Positions 41,680 to 51,207 of a stretch of 64,000 bases of DNA are shown piece by piece; position 1 is the first letter of the stretch; the number at the start of each line of letters is the position of its first letter. The notes beneath the pieces are model-generated. The model saw nothing but the letters and a program-made list of their open reading frames with translations. It had not been told where the DNA came from and made no database searches. The stretch is taken from contig JAKIUD010000006.1 in NCBI GenBank assembly GCA_021647765.1, positions 1-64,000 of the forward strand, given 5' to 3'. The stretch is from Desulfuromusa sp. (GTDB lineage Bacteria; Desulfobacterota; Desulfuromonadia; Desulfuromonadales; Geopsychrobacteraceae). The position numbers were made by a program, and so were the translations under genes.

Positions 41680-44175
41680 ATGTCCGAAATTATCATGAAA
41701 ATATATACACGCACCATTCTGAAACACCCGATAGTAACAATCATCTTGATGCTCTGTCTGGTCATCGGAGTCGGCAGTTACGCCAGAGACTTTCGGCTGG
41801 ATGCTTCAGCCGACTCACTCCTGTTGGAAAATGATCAGGATTTAAAATATTACCGTTCTATCAATGCCAAATATGGAAGTGCCGATTTTCTGGTTATCAG
41901 TTACTCCCCAAAACAGGATTTATACGCCCCTGAAACTTTGGAGGATTTGGGCAAGCTGAGCGACAGTTTACTGAAAATTGAACGAGTGGCCACAGTCTTC
42001 AGTATCCTTGACGCCCCTTTGATTGATAGTCCGCGGTTGACTCTCGGTGACCTGAGCAAAGCGATAAGAACCCTTGAAACACCCGGCATTGATGTCAATC
42101 TGGCTCGCAAAGAATTCCAAACCAGTCCATTTTACAAAGATTTACTGGTCAGTCCCGACGGCAAAACAACCGCATTGCAGGTTATTTTCAAGCGCGATAA
42201 GACCTATCATTCGTTATTGCAACAAAGGAATAGACTGCGCGAAAAAAAGCTTGAGACCACCTTGACCGCAGCTGAAACTCTACAACTGGAACAGTTGGTC
42301 AGTGCATTTGATAAATACAGTCAAAAAGTTTCAGAGCAGGAAGCTACTGATATTGCAACAATTCGCACTATCATGAAACAACACCATGCTAAAGCCGAGT
42401 TATTCCTTGGTGGTGTGCCGATGATTGTTGCCGACATGATCAGCTTTATTCGTCATGACCTGGCCGCTTTTGGAATTGGTGTTCTGGTTTTTCTGGTATC
42501 CATGCTGTTCCTGATCTTTCGCCGTCCACGCTGGGTTGTTTTACCAATGCTCTGCTGCTTTGCTTCAGTCGCCTTCATGTTCGGCTTTCTTGGCCTGATT
42601 GGCTGGAAAGTAACTGTTGTCTCTTCAAACTTCACCTCACTATTGTTGATTATCACTCTTTCCCTATCTGTCCACCTGATTGTCCGCTACAACGAACTCT
42701 TCGCCGAGATCCCCGATGCCAGTCAGGCAACTATGGTACAAGAAATGGTACGCAGCAAGGCAGTTCCGAGCATCTTTACAGCGTTAACCACGATCGTAGC
42801 CTTCGCCTCATTACTGACCAGTGATATCCGTCCCGTCATTGATTTTGGCTGGATGATGGCCATCGGTATCTGCTTTTCTTTGTTAATCTCCTTTGCCCTT
42901 TTTCCCGCCAGCTTAATGTTGTTTAAAAAACCAGTTGCATTCATCCCCAAACATGACGTGACTGGATTTATTACGACTATTTGCGCACACTGGGTAGAAC
43001 ACCGAGGCAAATTAACCTTGACGGTCTTTGCTGCTCTGGTCATCATCAGCGCAATTGGCATCTCAAAACTCACTGTGGAAAACCGCTTTATTGATTATTT
43101 CAAACCGACCACTGAAATATATCAGGGAATGGTACTGATTGATAAACAACTAGGGGGCACTACCCCACTGGATGTTATTCTTGATGCTGATCCTGGTTTT
43201 TTTACTGATCAACCAGAAGAAAAAGGGGTGAAAGAAGATGACCCCTTTGCTGATGATTTCTTTGGTGATGAAGAGGAAGATGCCGGCCTTTCCGGTAGCA
43301 GCTACTGGTATAACAGTTATCAGATTGATACCCTGAAAAATATCCACAACTACCTGGATGAATTACCAGAAACGGGTAAAGTGCTCTCCCTGGCAACTAC
43401 CTTGACGATGATGCAACAGCTGAATGAAGATCTTCCGCTGGACAACATCTCTCTGGCAGTTATCCACAAAAAGCTACCAAAGGTCATCAAAGACTCACTC
43501 TTTCATCCCTACATGTCGGAGGATGGCAACCAGGTTCGTTTTTCTCTGCGGATCATAGATTCCAACCCGAAGTTACGGCGTGCCGAGCTGCTGAACAAAA
43601 TCCGCTTTGATTTAACCGATAAATTTCAGATCAAACCGGAACAAATCCATCTGACAGGTATGTTTGTCCTCTACAACAATGTCTTACAAAGTTTGTTCAG
43701 CTCACAAATTATGACCATCGGTGTGGTTTTTCTCGTCATCATGGTGATGTTCATTTTACAATTCCGATCCCTGCGCCTGGCAATTATTTCAATTATTCCT
43801 AATCTGATTTCTGCCGGCATAGTTCTCGGTCTGATGGGATTGATGCATATTCCTCTGGATATTATGACTATTACGATTGCGGCTATCACTATTGGTATAG
43901 CCGTCGACGACACGATCCATTATGTGCACCGCTTTATTGAAGAGATTCAGGTTGATGGTGATTATCTAGCGGCCATGAAACGCTGTCACCATAGTGTTGG
44001 TCGAGCCATGTATTACACATCAATCACGATTATTATCGGCTTTTCAATTCTGACCCTATCAAACTTTATTCCAACTATCTATTTTGGACTCTTTACCGGG
44101 CTAGCAATGCTGGTTGCCATGTTTGCTAATCTGACATTACTGCCATTACTGCTAATGAACTGGAGAGGCAAATAA
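41680..44175 (+). CDS. RND-superfamily exporter (MMPL/HpnN-like)
   Basis: 832 residues, twelve predicted helices in two halves, each with one helix, a large periplasmic domain and a five-helix bundle. The first helix is HPIVTIILMLCLVIGVGSYA; ASADSLLLEND is the conserved start of the first periplasmic domain. Helix-4-like ITIGIAVDDTIHYVHRF carries the proton-relay acidic pair. An acidic insert, EDDPFADDFFGDEEEDAG, lies in the second periplasmic loop. Family members move lipids, hopanoids or siderophores. ATG 41680 has AGGGA upstream; earlier GTG starts come from repeat DNA. No membrane-fusion or outer-membrane partner adjacent. Confidence 0.88.
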   Translation: MSEIIMKIYTRTILKHPIVTIILMLCLVIGVGSYARDFRLDASADSLLLENDQDLKYYRSINAKYGSADFLVISYSPKQDLYAPETLEDLGKLSDSLLKIERVATVFSILDAPLIDSPRLTLGDLSKAIRTLETPGIDVNLARKEFQTSPFYKDLLVSPDGKTTALQVIFKRDKTYHSLLQQRNRLREKKLETTLTAAETLQLEQLVSAFDKYSQKVSEQEATDIATIRTIMKQHHAKAELFLGGVPMIVADMISFIRHDLAAFGIGVLVFLVSMLFLIFRRPRWVVLPMLCCFASVAFMFGFLGLIGWKVTVVSSNFTSLLLIITLSLSVHLIVRYNELFAEIPDASQATMVQEMVRSKAVPSIFTALTTIVAFASLLTSDIRPVIDFGWMMAIGICFSLLISFALFPASLMLFKKPVAFIPKHDVTGFITTICAHWVEHRGKLTLTVFAALVIISAIGISKLTVENRFIDYFKPTTEIYQGMVLIDKQLGGTTPLDVILDADPGFFTDQPEEKGVKEDDPFADDFFGDEEEDAGLSGSSYWYNSYQIDTLKNIHNYLDELPETGKVLSLATTLTMMQQLNEDLPLDNISLAVIHKKLPKVIKDSLFHPYMSEDGNQVRFSLRIIDSNPKLRRAELLNKIRFDLTDKFQIKPEQIHLTGMFVLYNNVLQSLFSSQIMTIGVVFLVIMVMFILQFRSLRLAIISIIPNLISAGIVLGLMGLMHIPLDIMTITIAAITIGIAVDDTIHYVHRFIEEIQVDGDYLAAMKRCHHSVGRAMYYTSITIIIGFSILTLSNFIPTIYFGLFTGLAMLVAMFANLTLLPLLLMNWRGK

Positions 44176-44254
44176 ATAGCTGGTGCGCAGTCGGTAAATA
44201 GGCTATGGTGCGCGTCTTTTGCCCAAATCAAATTTATATATTAATAGGAAATCT

Positions 44255-46015
44255 ATGTCTGAAGAAAATGTCCCGTCATTTAAAGAACTCTCCCTTGCTC
44301 CAGCAGTTTTTAAAGTTATCGATGAGGTCGGTTACGAAACTCCAACACCGATCCAGGCACAAAGTATTCCGCCACTGCTGGAAGGGCGCGATCTGTTGGG
44401 ACAGGCTCAAACCGGAACGGGAAAAACCGCCGCCTTCTCTCTGCCACTCCTCAGCCGACTTAATCCCAAGTTAAAGGCACCACAAATTCTGGTTTTAACT
44501 CCGACTCGGGAGCTAGCACTACAAGTTGCCGAAGCGATGCAAACCTACGCCAGACATCTCAAAGGATTTCAGGTATTACCCGTCTATGGTGGTCAGAATA
44601 TGGGACAACAGTTACGCCAGTTACAACGTGGTGTTCAGGCAGTTGTTGGAACGCCAGGGCGAATTCAGGATCATTTGCGCCGTGGGACACTTAAACTCGA
44701 CAAACTGAGCTGTATCGTTATTGATGAAGCTGATGAAATGCTGAAGATGGGCTTTATTGATGATGTTGATCAGATTCTTGAATATGCACCGGAACAACGA
44801 CAAACAGCTCTTTTTTCCGCAACAATGCCAAAAGAGGTCATAAAGGTTGCCCGTAAGCACCTGAACGACCCGGTCGAGATTAGAATCAAAAGTAAAACCT
44901 CGACCGTAGAGACAATTTCTCAACGTTTCTGGCAGGTCAAGGGATTGCACAAACTGGATGCCCTGACCCGTATTCTGGAAGCAGAAGAGATCGACGGCAT
45001 GTTGATCTTTGTCCGCACCAAAGTTGCGACCGTAGAACTGGCAGAAAAGCTTGAAGCACGTGGTTTTTCCAGTGCAGCACTGAACGGGGATATGACTCAG
45101 ATGTTGCGGGAAAAAACTGTTGAGCAATTAAAAAAAGGGACACTTGATATCGTCGTTGCGACCGACGTCGCTGCTCGTGGGCTGGATGTTAAGCGAATAA
45201 GTCATGTGGTCAATTATGATATCCCTTACGACACGGAAGCCTATATCCACCGGATTGGCCGAACTGGACGTGCCGGACGCGAAGGAAAAGCGATCCTGTT
45301 TGTCGCTCCACGAGAAAAACGGATGCTCGCCGCCATTGAAAGAGCCACTCGGCAACCCATTAAGGCGATGGCGCTGCCAAGTCGTAAAGATATTACTAAT
45401 CGACGTATCAACCAGTTTAAAGAACAGATTTCTGCTGCGATGGAAGCTGAAGATCTGGAGTTTTTTGAAGAATTAATTGACGCATACCAGAGTGAATATG
45501 ATATCGGTCATCGCAAGATCGCTGCCACCCTCGCCTATCTGTTACAAAAAGAGCGCCCCCTTAATCCAGATGAAGCTTTTGTCGAAGAAGTTCGTGAAGA
45601 ACGCCCGGAACGAAGCACTTCACCCAGACGTGAAAGAAAAACCAGCGACGATCAAATGCAGACTTATCGTATTGAAGTTGGTCGAAAACATGGAGTTGAA
45701 CCAGGAAATATTGTTGGCGCGATCAGCAATGAAGGAAAAATAAATAGTCGCGACATTGGTAGAATTCGGCTATTTGACCAATTCAGCCTGGTTGATCTGC
45801 CAAAAAATCTATCCCAGGATGTATTACACAAGCTAAAAGGGGTCTGGGTCTGTGATGAGCAACTACAAATCAGCCCGGATGCTGGATCGTATAAATCACC
45901 TGCAAACGACTTTTCCAAGCGAAGAAAATTTGGCAAGAGTAATGCTGGATTTAAAAAATATGGTACGCGTTCCCAGAAACCAGCATCAAAGCGTCGAGGC
46001 ATACCAAAAAAATAG
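44255..46015 (+). CDS. deaD: DEAD-box RNA helicase with DbpA-type RNA-binding domain
   Basis: 586 residues. Q motif TPTPIQAQ, Walker A AQTGTGKT, PTRELALQ, TPGRIQDHL, DEADEML, SATMP, then the second domain with ARGLDVKRISHVVNYDIP and HRIGRTGRAG. A DbpA-like RNA-binding domain (YRIEVGRKHGVEPGNIVGAI...GRIRLFDQFSLVDLP) and a basic tail (KRRKFGKS...KPASKRRGIPKK) follow, matching CsdA/DeaD used in ribosome assembly and cold growth. ATG 44255 has AGGA six bases upstream, unlike the TTG at 44219. Monocistronic. Confidence 0.95.
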   Translation: MSEENVPSFKELSLAPAVFKVIDEVGYETPTPIQAQSIPPLLEGRDLLGQAQTGTGKTAAFSLPLLSRLNPKLKAPQILVLTPTRELALQVAEAMQTYARHLKGFQVLPVYGGQNMGQQLRQLQRGVQAVVGTPGRIQDHLRRGTLKLDKLSCIVIDEADEMLKMGFIDDVDQILEYAPEQRQTALFSATMPKEVIKVARKHLNDPVEIRIKSKTSTVETISQRFWQVKGLHKLDALTRILEAEEIDGMLIFVRTKVATVELAEKLEARGFSSAALNGDMTQMLREKTVEQLKKGTLDIVVATDVAARGLDVKRISHVVNYDIPYDTEAYIHRIGRTGRAGREGKAILFVAPREKRMLAAIERATRQPIKAMALPSRKDITNRRINQFKEQISAAMEAEDLEFFEELIDAYQSEYDIGHRKIAATLAYLLQKERPLNPDEAFVEEVREERPERSTSPRRERKTSDDQMQTYRIEVGRKHGVEPGNIVGAISNEGKINSRDIGRIRLFDQFSLVDLPKNLSQDVLHKLKGVWVCDEQLQISPDAGSYKSPANDFSKRRKFGKSNAGFKKYGTRSQKPASKRRGIPKK

Positions 46016-46033
46016 ATGGATTTATTATTTTAA

Positions 46034-46147
46034 CACGCTGGTAAAAACCATGGACTTTTGTTCAAGACTTTCAGTTGCTATTCCTGTTCCCTTCTCCCTA
46101 AGGGAGAAGGTGCCCGTCAGGGCGGATGAGGGGGTCGTTATCGCTGA
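46034..46147 (+). repeat. Dispersed repeat family 3, copy 2
   Basis: Direct counterpart of the inverted copy at 30630-30742. The CCTTCTCCCTAAGGGAGAAGG palindrome lies at 46090-46110, then GTGCCCGTCAGGGCGGATGAG. It fills the spacer between deaD and the convergent cfa and ends three bases short of the cfa stop. Confidence 0.7.
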
Positions 46148-46149
46148 GA

Positions 46150-47268
46150 TCAACGGGGGCAATCATAATTTTCAGACAAACCTTCCTTGGATAATACTAT
46201 CTGCCATAATTGATTTTCTCTGGCTCGAAAAGACCCAGCACTAGCAAGCAGGTAATAGTTCCACATCCGGCGAAAGCGTTCATCGTATCTTTGCCGAAGT
46301 TCTGGCCAGGCATTCTCAAAATTTTCATGCCATTTCATCAACGTTTTATCATAATCTAACCCGAAATTATGCCAATCCTCCAAAACAAAATGGCCTTCAA
46401 ACGCTGAACTTATTTGTTGTGAAGAAGGAATCATCCCATTTGGAAAGATATAACGCTCAATCCACGGATCAGTTCTTTTTGCTGGAGTATTTCCACCAAT
46501 TGTATGCAAGAGGAATAAGCCGTCATCCTCCAACAATTCGTTGATTTTTTTAAAATAGGTACGGTAATTTTTATAACCAACATGTTCAAACATACCGATA
46601 GAGACAATCCGATCAAAACGATCCTGAATCTTTCTATAATCCTGAACACGGATCTCTACAGGCAGGTTACGGCAGTTTTCTTCTGCCAATTTTGCCTGTT
46701 CTTTTGAAATTGTAATTCCGACAACTTTAACACCGTAATTTTCAGCCATATAACGTGCTGTTCCACCCCATCCACAACCAACATCCAACACTTTTTGACC
46801 CTCTTTCAAATGTAGTTTTCGGCAGGTCAAATCCAGTTTTGCAAGCTGCGCTTCTTCCAGGTTCTGTGCATTTTTCCAGTAGCCACAACTGTAAATCATC
46901 CGCGAATCAAGCATACTTTTATAGAGATCATTACCAATATCATAATGATCCACACCGACCTGAAAGGCTCGATTGGGAGATTGGCAATTAAGGAATTTAG
47001 CTTTTAGAGAATCTACAAGAACAACCGCAGATTTGAACTGCTTATCAATATGAGATTTAATCAGTTGAGTCGCAAGTTGATCCAGCGATTCCGTATCCCA
47101 CCAACCATCCATATAGGCTTCACCAAATCCCAGACTCCCTTTCGCCAGAACACGCTGAAAAAGGTGATTATTCTTAACTCGTATATCCCAAGGGCGCTTG
47201 CCATCAAGGACAATGTCGGCGTGACCAAGTATAGTTTCAACGTGTTTACGCAGGTGGGTGTTTACCAT
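46150..47268 (-). CDS. cfa: Cyclopropane-fatty-acyl-phospholipid synthase
   Basis: SAM-dependent methylene transfer to unsaturated membrane lipids. 372 residues: SLGFGEAYMDGWWDTESLDQL, FQVGVDHYDIGNDLY, YSCGYWKNAQNLEEAQ, SAM motif LDVGCGWGGTARYMAENYGVKVVGITIS, SIGMFEHVGYKNY and ENAWPELRQRYDERFRRMWNYYL. ATG 47268 follows AGGGAGG; nine codons upstream are rejected. The last residues NYDCPR run into the spacer abutting a repeat, so the extreme C-terminus may be altered. A 12-bp inverted repeat lies in the leader. Confidence 0.94.
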   Translation of the reverse strand: MVNTHLRKHVETILGHADIVLDGKRPWDIRVKNNHLFQRVLAKGSLGFGEAYMDGWWDTESLDQLATQLIKSHIDKQFKSAVVLVDSLKAKFLNCQSPNRAFQVGVDHYDIGNDLYKSMLDSRMIYSCGYWKNAQNLEEAQLAKLDLTCRKLHLKEGQKVLDVGCGWGGTARYMAENYGVKVVGITISKEQAKLAEENCRNLPVEIRVQDYRKIQDRFDRIVSIGMFEHVGYKNYRTYFKKINELLEDDGLFLLHTIGGNTPAKRTDPWIERYIFPNGMIPSSQQISSAFEGHFVLEDWHNFGLDYDKTLMKWHENFENAWPELRQRYDERFRRMWNYYLLASAGSFRARENQLWQIVLSKEGLSENYDCPR

Positions 47269-47306
47269 AAGCGCCTCCCTAGTAGACAGACACAAATTTA
47301 CAGCTG

Positions 47307-47369
47307 TAATATAGGGGAGCTTAAAGGGAGAACTATCAAGATGGATTGAAGAGAGATTCCCCTATATTA
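47307..47369 (-). promoter_or_regulatory. Inverted repeat in the cfa leader
   Basis: TAATATAGGGGA (47307-47318) and its exact complement TCCCCTATATTA (47358-47369) enclose 39 bases. On the minus strand a TATAAT overlaps the upstream arm. Either a DNA site for a dimer or a 5'-leader stem-loop. Confidence 0.5.
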
Positions 47370-47502
47370 TAGAAGATCCATAATTCAACATACAGAAATG
47401 AGAAATAAAACTTGATGTTATACTTAATATCTACCCCGGTTTTAATGAATTGTCAAGTATCAAACACTGGTTGTAAATGACATTAAAGAAACAAAACAAA
47501 AA

Positions 47503-48567
47503 TCAAACTGGAACAAAAGACGATTCCTTATCGATCCGTTTTATCACTGCCAGCAATAATGAAATAGCATGATCTATATCAGATAAGGAGAGAGTTTCCA
47601 CCGGTGTATGCATATAGCGCAGCGGAATACCCAGCAGTGCCGTTGCTACCCCACCGCGAGATAGTTGCATGATATTAGCATCGGTACCGGTAGCGCGTGG
47701 AACACCAATGATCTGAATTGGAATATTTTCTTTTGCTGCAGAATCAACCATTAATTTAAACAGCACCGGATTGATATTGGCTCCCCGGGCAAGTACAGGC
47801 CCTTTTCCAAGTTCGACCCGACCAATTGCAGACTGCTCGACATCTGGATAATCGGTAGCATGAGTGACCTCAACGACAATACCAACATCGGGCTTAACTC
47901 CGTAACTGCTGGTTGCTGCACCACGCAAGCCAATCTCTTCCTGAACCGTGGAAACAGCATAGAGATCAGAGGCAATTCCACCCTGATCCTTGACCCGCTT
48001 CATCACCTCTGTAACGATAAATGCACCCACCTTGTCATCAAAAGCCCGTGAAGTTGCCCGATCATTTTGCAGTTTTTGCACACCAACGGCAAAGGTCACT
48101 GGATCACCAATTTGAATCAGCCTTTCAACTTCTTCACGATCTGAACAACCGATATCGATAAACTGCTTTTTCAGATTGATAACTTTATCACGATCCTTCT
48201 GTTCAATCAGGTGAATTGCTTTTTTGCCAATCACACCAGGGATTTCACCTTGAGAGGTATGAATCGACACCCGCTGCCCTGGTGACAGGTGAGGATCGAC
48301 TCCACCAATAGCAGCAAAATAGATAAAACCGCAATCATCGACATATTGCACCATAAAACCAATCTCATCACAATGACCAGCCAACATAACCCGCGGGTCG
48401 CCCTCCCCTTTGAGATTGGCGATCAAATTTCCCATAACATCGGTGTGCAGACTATCAGCTATTCCGTCCAGCTGTTTTTTTATCACTCTCTGCGCTGGCT
48501 GCTCATAACCGGACGGACTGGGCGTTTCGACCAGTTCTTTCAAAAAAGAAAAATCTTGTGCGTTCAT
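47503..48567 (-). CDS. M42-family metallopeptidase (glutamyl/deblocking aminopeptidase-like)
   Basis: 354 residues, co-catalytic zinc peptidase of the FrvX/TET type. LVETPSPSGYEQP, AGHCDEIGFMV (first metal His), RAFDDKVGAFI (bridging Asp), VQEEIGLRGA (catalytic Glu pair), VEVTHATDYP (metal Asp) and YMHTPVETLSLSDI (last metal His). Such enzymes form dodecameric cages and degrade short peptides in the cytoplasm. Lies 28 bases downstream of a PHP gene and miaB on the same strand, a probable operon. Confidence 0.93.
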   Translation of the reverse strand: MNAQDFSFLKELVETPSPSGYEQPAQRVIKKQLDGIADSLHTDVMGNLIANLKGEGDPRVMLAGHCDEIGFMVQYVDDCGFIYFAAIGGVDPHLSPGQRVSIHTSQGEIPGVIGKKAIHLIEQKDRDKVINLKKQFIDIGCSDREEVERLIQIGDPVTFAVGVQKLQNDRATSRAFDDKVGAFIVTEVMKRVKDQGGIASDLYAVSTVQEEIGLRGAATSSYGVKPDVGIVVEVTHATDYPDVEQSAIGRVELGKGPVLARGANINPVLFKLMVDSAAKENIPIQIIGVPRATGTDANIMQLSRGGVATALLGIPLRYMHTPVETLSLSDIDHAISLLLAVIKRIDKESSFVPV

Positions 48568-48595
48568 GGACTAACCTCGATTAGCTTTCTAGTTT

Positions 48596-49264
48596 TTATC
48601 CGTTTTTATCCGCGTAAACCTTAGCCTTCGCAACCAATGCTGCTGAATTTTTCTGCGCCTGCAAAAATTGCTCTTCTGTCATCCCAGCCCCCAACGCAAT
48701 TTTATGTACCATTTCTGGATCAAGAATATCAGTCGGCGCATGGGCATCATTATTAATCACCAGTTTTGCCCCATATTTCTGAGCCAATTTAACCACATGA
48801 CCATTGGTCAGAGAGTTTCCCTTGCGGGTCGTCACCTCAAGATAAACCCCAAATTCAGCAGCCAAAGCCACCTCTTCAGCTGTTATCAAGCCGGGATGGG
48901 CAAGAATGTCGATACCCGCTTTTATCGCCGCCATATTGGTACCAGGCCTAACCGGATCAACAATCGACTCTCCGTGAACTAAAACAATCTCAGCGCCATT
49001 ATCCCTGGCCAGCTGTGCAACATCAGCAATCGCTGCTGGTGGAACATGGGTCAGTTCAACCCCGGCCAAAACCCGGATACTATTTGCTACACCAATCTCA
49101 TCAACAACATCGACAATATTATCAAGCAACCATTTTGTGTTCGTTTTATCAGCGTGATCGGTAATCGCAATAGCACTATAACCAGCCACAGCAGCCCGTC
49201 GAACCAACTCGGCTGGAACCAGTTCACCATCACTGAAAAATGTGTGTGTATGTAAATCAATCAT
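48596..49264 (-). CDS. PHP-domain phosphoesterase
   Basis: 222 residues. Metal-binding motifs DLHTHTFFSDGE at the N-terminus, ITDHADKTN, GVELTHVPP, LVHGESIVDP, LAHPGLIT and INNDAHAPTD fit the histidinol-phosphatase/YcdX-type PHP fold; histidinol phosphatase activity is not assured. ATG 49264 is chosen so that the protein begins on the motif; an upstream frame start overlaps miaB. 19 bases after miaB. Confidence 0.85.
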   Translation of the reverse strand: MIDLHTHTFFSDGELVPAELVRRAAVAGYSAIAITDHADKTNTKWLLDNIVDVVDEIGVANSIRVLAGVELTHVPPAAIADVAQLARDNGAEIVLVHGESIVDPVRPGTNMAAIKAGIDILAHPGLITAEEVALAAEFGVYLEVTTRKGNSLTNGHVVKLAQKYGAKLVINNDAHAPTDILDPEMVHKIALGAGMTEEQFLQAQKNSAALVAKAKVYADKNG

Positions 49265-49283
49265 GTCAATCCATCGTCCTTTA

Positions 49284-50612
49284 TCAGAGTTCAACCAGCT
49301 CGCCAAGGTGTGAATTACGCATTACTTGTGAAACCTTAACCGGAACAGTCTGTCCAATCAACCCTGTAGCTCCGGAGAAGTTGACAATCCGGTTCCATGT
49401 TGACCTGCCGAATAATTGCCCCTCCCCCTGTTTGCTGACTCCCTCAACTAAAACCGGCAATACGCAACCAGCATCTTCCTGCCAGATTTCCGCACTTACC
49501 CGCCGCTGCAATTGAAGGAGCCGATCAAAGCGTTGCTGTTTCTCCATTTTTGATTGATCATCTTCCATCTTTGCGGCTGCTGTTTCAATCCGGGGCGAGT
49601 AAAGAAAAGTGAAAGCATCAGCATAACGAACCTCTTCCACCAAATCGAGGGTTGCCTGAAAATCTTCTTCATTTTCTTGAGGAAAACCGACGATAATATC
49701 TGTTGTCAGCCTAATTTCCGGACAGATTTTTTTTAAACGGGCAACCTTGTCTAAATACTCACTTACGCTATAACCTCGATTCATCATTTTGAGAATCCGG
49801 TCTGAACCACTTTGGAACGGCAAATGAATATGATGACACAACTTATCCAGAGATCCAAAACAAGCAATCAGTTCATCGGTCAGATCTTTGGGATGTGAAG
49901 TGGCAAAGCGTAACCGCTCCAACCCTTCTATGGCATTAACCTTTTTCAGCAATTCGGCAAATGAAAGTTCTGCAGCATCCTTGAGACCGTAAGAATTGAC
50001 ATTCTGACCGAGCAGGGTTATTTCGCGTGCTCCCTGTTTCACCAGTTCAGTCACCTCATCAATCACTTCAGAACTTGGCCGGCTGATCTCACGGCCACGA
50101 ACATGTGGAACAATACAATATGAACAGAAATTGTCACAACCTTGCATTACGGTGACAAAACGGGTAACCGTCTCACGGAAAGTCCGTTCAGGGAACAGAT
50201 TCAAACGAGTTTCTCGATCCAGAAAATCGGTTGCACTACTACGCTCACGTTTTTCTTCGATCTGTCGAATCAGTTGCGGAAGCTGGTGTATATTGTGAGT
50301 GCCAAAGACTAGATCGAGGTATGCTACATTTTCCAACATCCTCTCCCCTTCCTGCTGTGCCACACATCCACCAACTCCGATAATCAGTTCCGGTCGTTGA
50401 TCTTTAATCGGCTTAAAACGACCAAGATGACCATAGACCTTACGTTCTGCCTTATCACGAACGGAGCAGGTATTCAGCAAAATCAGATCTGCCCTCTCGG
50501 CAGAATCAACCTGCGAATAGCCAATATTCTGCAACAGATCAACAATCTGTTCCGAATCGACAATATTCATCTGACAGCCAAAAGTTTCCAGGTAAAACGC
50601 TTTATTATTCAT
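49284..50612 (-). CDS. miaB: tRNA-2-methylthio-N6-dimethylallyladenosine synthase
   Basis: Radical-SAM methylthiolation of i6A37 in tRNA. 442 residues: cysteine triad in ETFGCQMNIVDSE, NTCSVRDKAERK and VGGCVAQQEGE, radical-SAM CxxxCxxC in QGCDNFCSYCIVPHVRGRE, and a C-terminal TRAM domain (VEGVSKQGEGQLFGRSTWNR). First gene of the miaB-PHP-M42 run. With mtaB, this window encodes both methylthiotransferases. Confidence 0.96.
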   Translation of the reverse strand: MNNKAFYLETFGCQMNIVDSEQIVDLLQNIGYSQVDSAERADLILLNTCSVRDKAERKVYGHLGRFKPIKDQRPELIIGVGGCVAQQEGERMLENVAYLDLVFGTHNIHQLPQLIRQIEEKRERSSATDFLDRETRLNLFPERTFRETVTRFVTVMQGCDNFCSYCIVPHVRGREISRPSSEVIDEVTELVKQGAREITLLGQNVNSYGLKDAAELSFAELLKKVNAIEGLERLRFATSHPKDLTDELIACFGSLDKLCHHIHLPFQSGSDRILKMMNRGYSVSEYLDKVARLKKICPEIRLTTDIIVGFPQENEEDFQATLDLVEEVRYADAFTFLYSPRIETAAAKMEDDQSKMEKQQRFDRLLQLQRRVSAEIWQEDAGCVLPVLVEGVSKQGEGQLFGRSTWNRIVNFSGATGLIGQTVPVKVSQVMRNSHLGELVEL

Positions 50613-50679
50613 TTATCACCATATCAGTCAGAATAAGTTATAAAAAGTTGCGCATCATATCGACCAGCATCCCTGCAAG

Positions 50680-51207
50680 TCAAACAGAATCTGATGGTGC
50701 TTGTTTCGATCCGTTCTTTGGCAGAAGTTTGAGAAAAATTTCAGGGTGTTCCAGACATTCCAATGTCACCGGGGGACTCCCGGTAAAATATAACTGCAGG
50801 CTTAAAAGATGCTGACCGTATTTTTTCTGTTTAAATCGTTTAAAGTCACAGAGTTGATAAGTCGAAGTTTTGCCAACAATAAGCTTATTTCGCACCAGCA
50901 AACGTTGATCGGTTAAAGCATAAAAGATCTCTTCCCAACGTAAGCGTGCCAATGCCAACTGCCCCGGCCCGACAAAAAATGCAGCAACCGCTAACAAAAA
51001 AGGAGCCAGTGCCAACCACCAGGAATACCCTTGATAATAGACCAGTTGGGCACCGACCATGAGCCAGAAACTACAGGCTAAAAAGAGAATTGTCCCGATG
51101 GTTGCTTGCAACCAATGGCGAAAAGTGTAGCAGCGTGGTGCTGGACGCCCCTGCCAGAGAATATTTTCACCTTCTGCCAAAGACCATGGAAAATTTCTTA
51201 AACTCAT
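50680..51207 (-). CDS. Membrane-anchored bacterial PH-domain protein
   Basis: 175 residues. EGENILWQGRPAPRCYTF is the usual opening of YdbS/YdbT-like proteins, followed by two helices (~30-85), then a bacterial PH domain (EIFYALTDQRLLVRNKLIVGKTSTYQL...). Function unknown in general. It overlaps the preceding lipoprotein gene by four bases (ATGA), so the pair is translated together. Confidence 0.7.
   Translation of the reverse strand: MSLRNFPWSLAEGENILWQGRPAPRCYTFRHWLQATIGTILFLACSFWLMVGAQLVYYQGYSWWLALAPFLLAVAAFFVGPGQLALARLRWEEIFYALTDQRLLVRNKLIVGKTSTYQLCDFKRFKQKKYGQHLLSLQLYFTGSPPVTLECLEHPEIFLKLLPKNGSKQAPSDSV

Noticed and set aside
44621..45127. Long minus-strand frame inside deaD
   Set aside because: Shadow of the helicase; translation has no recognisable domain.
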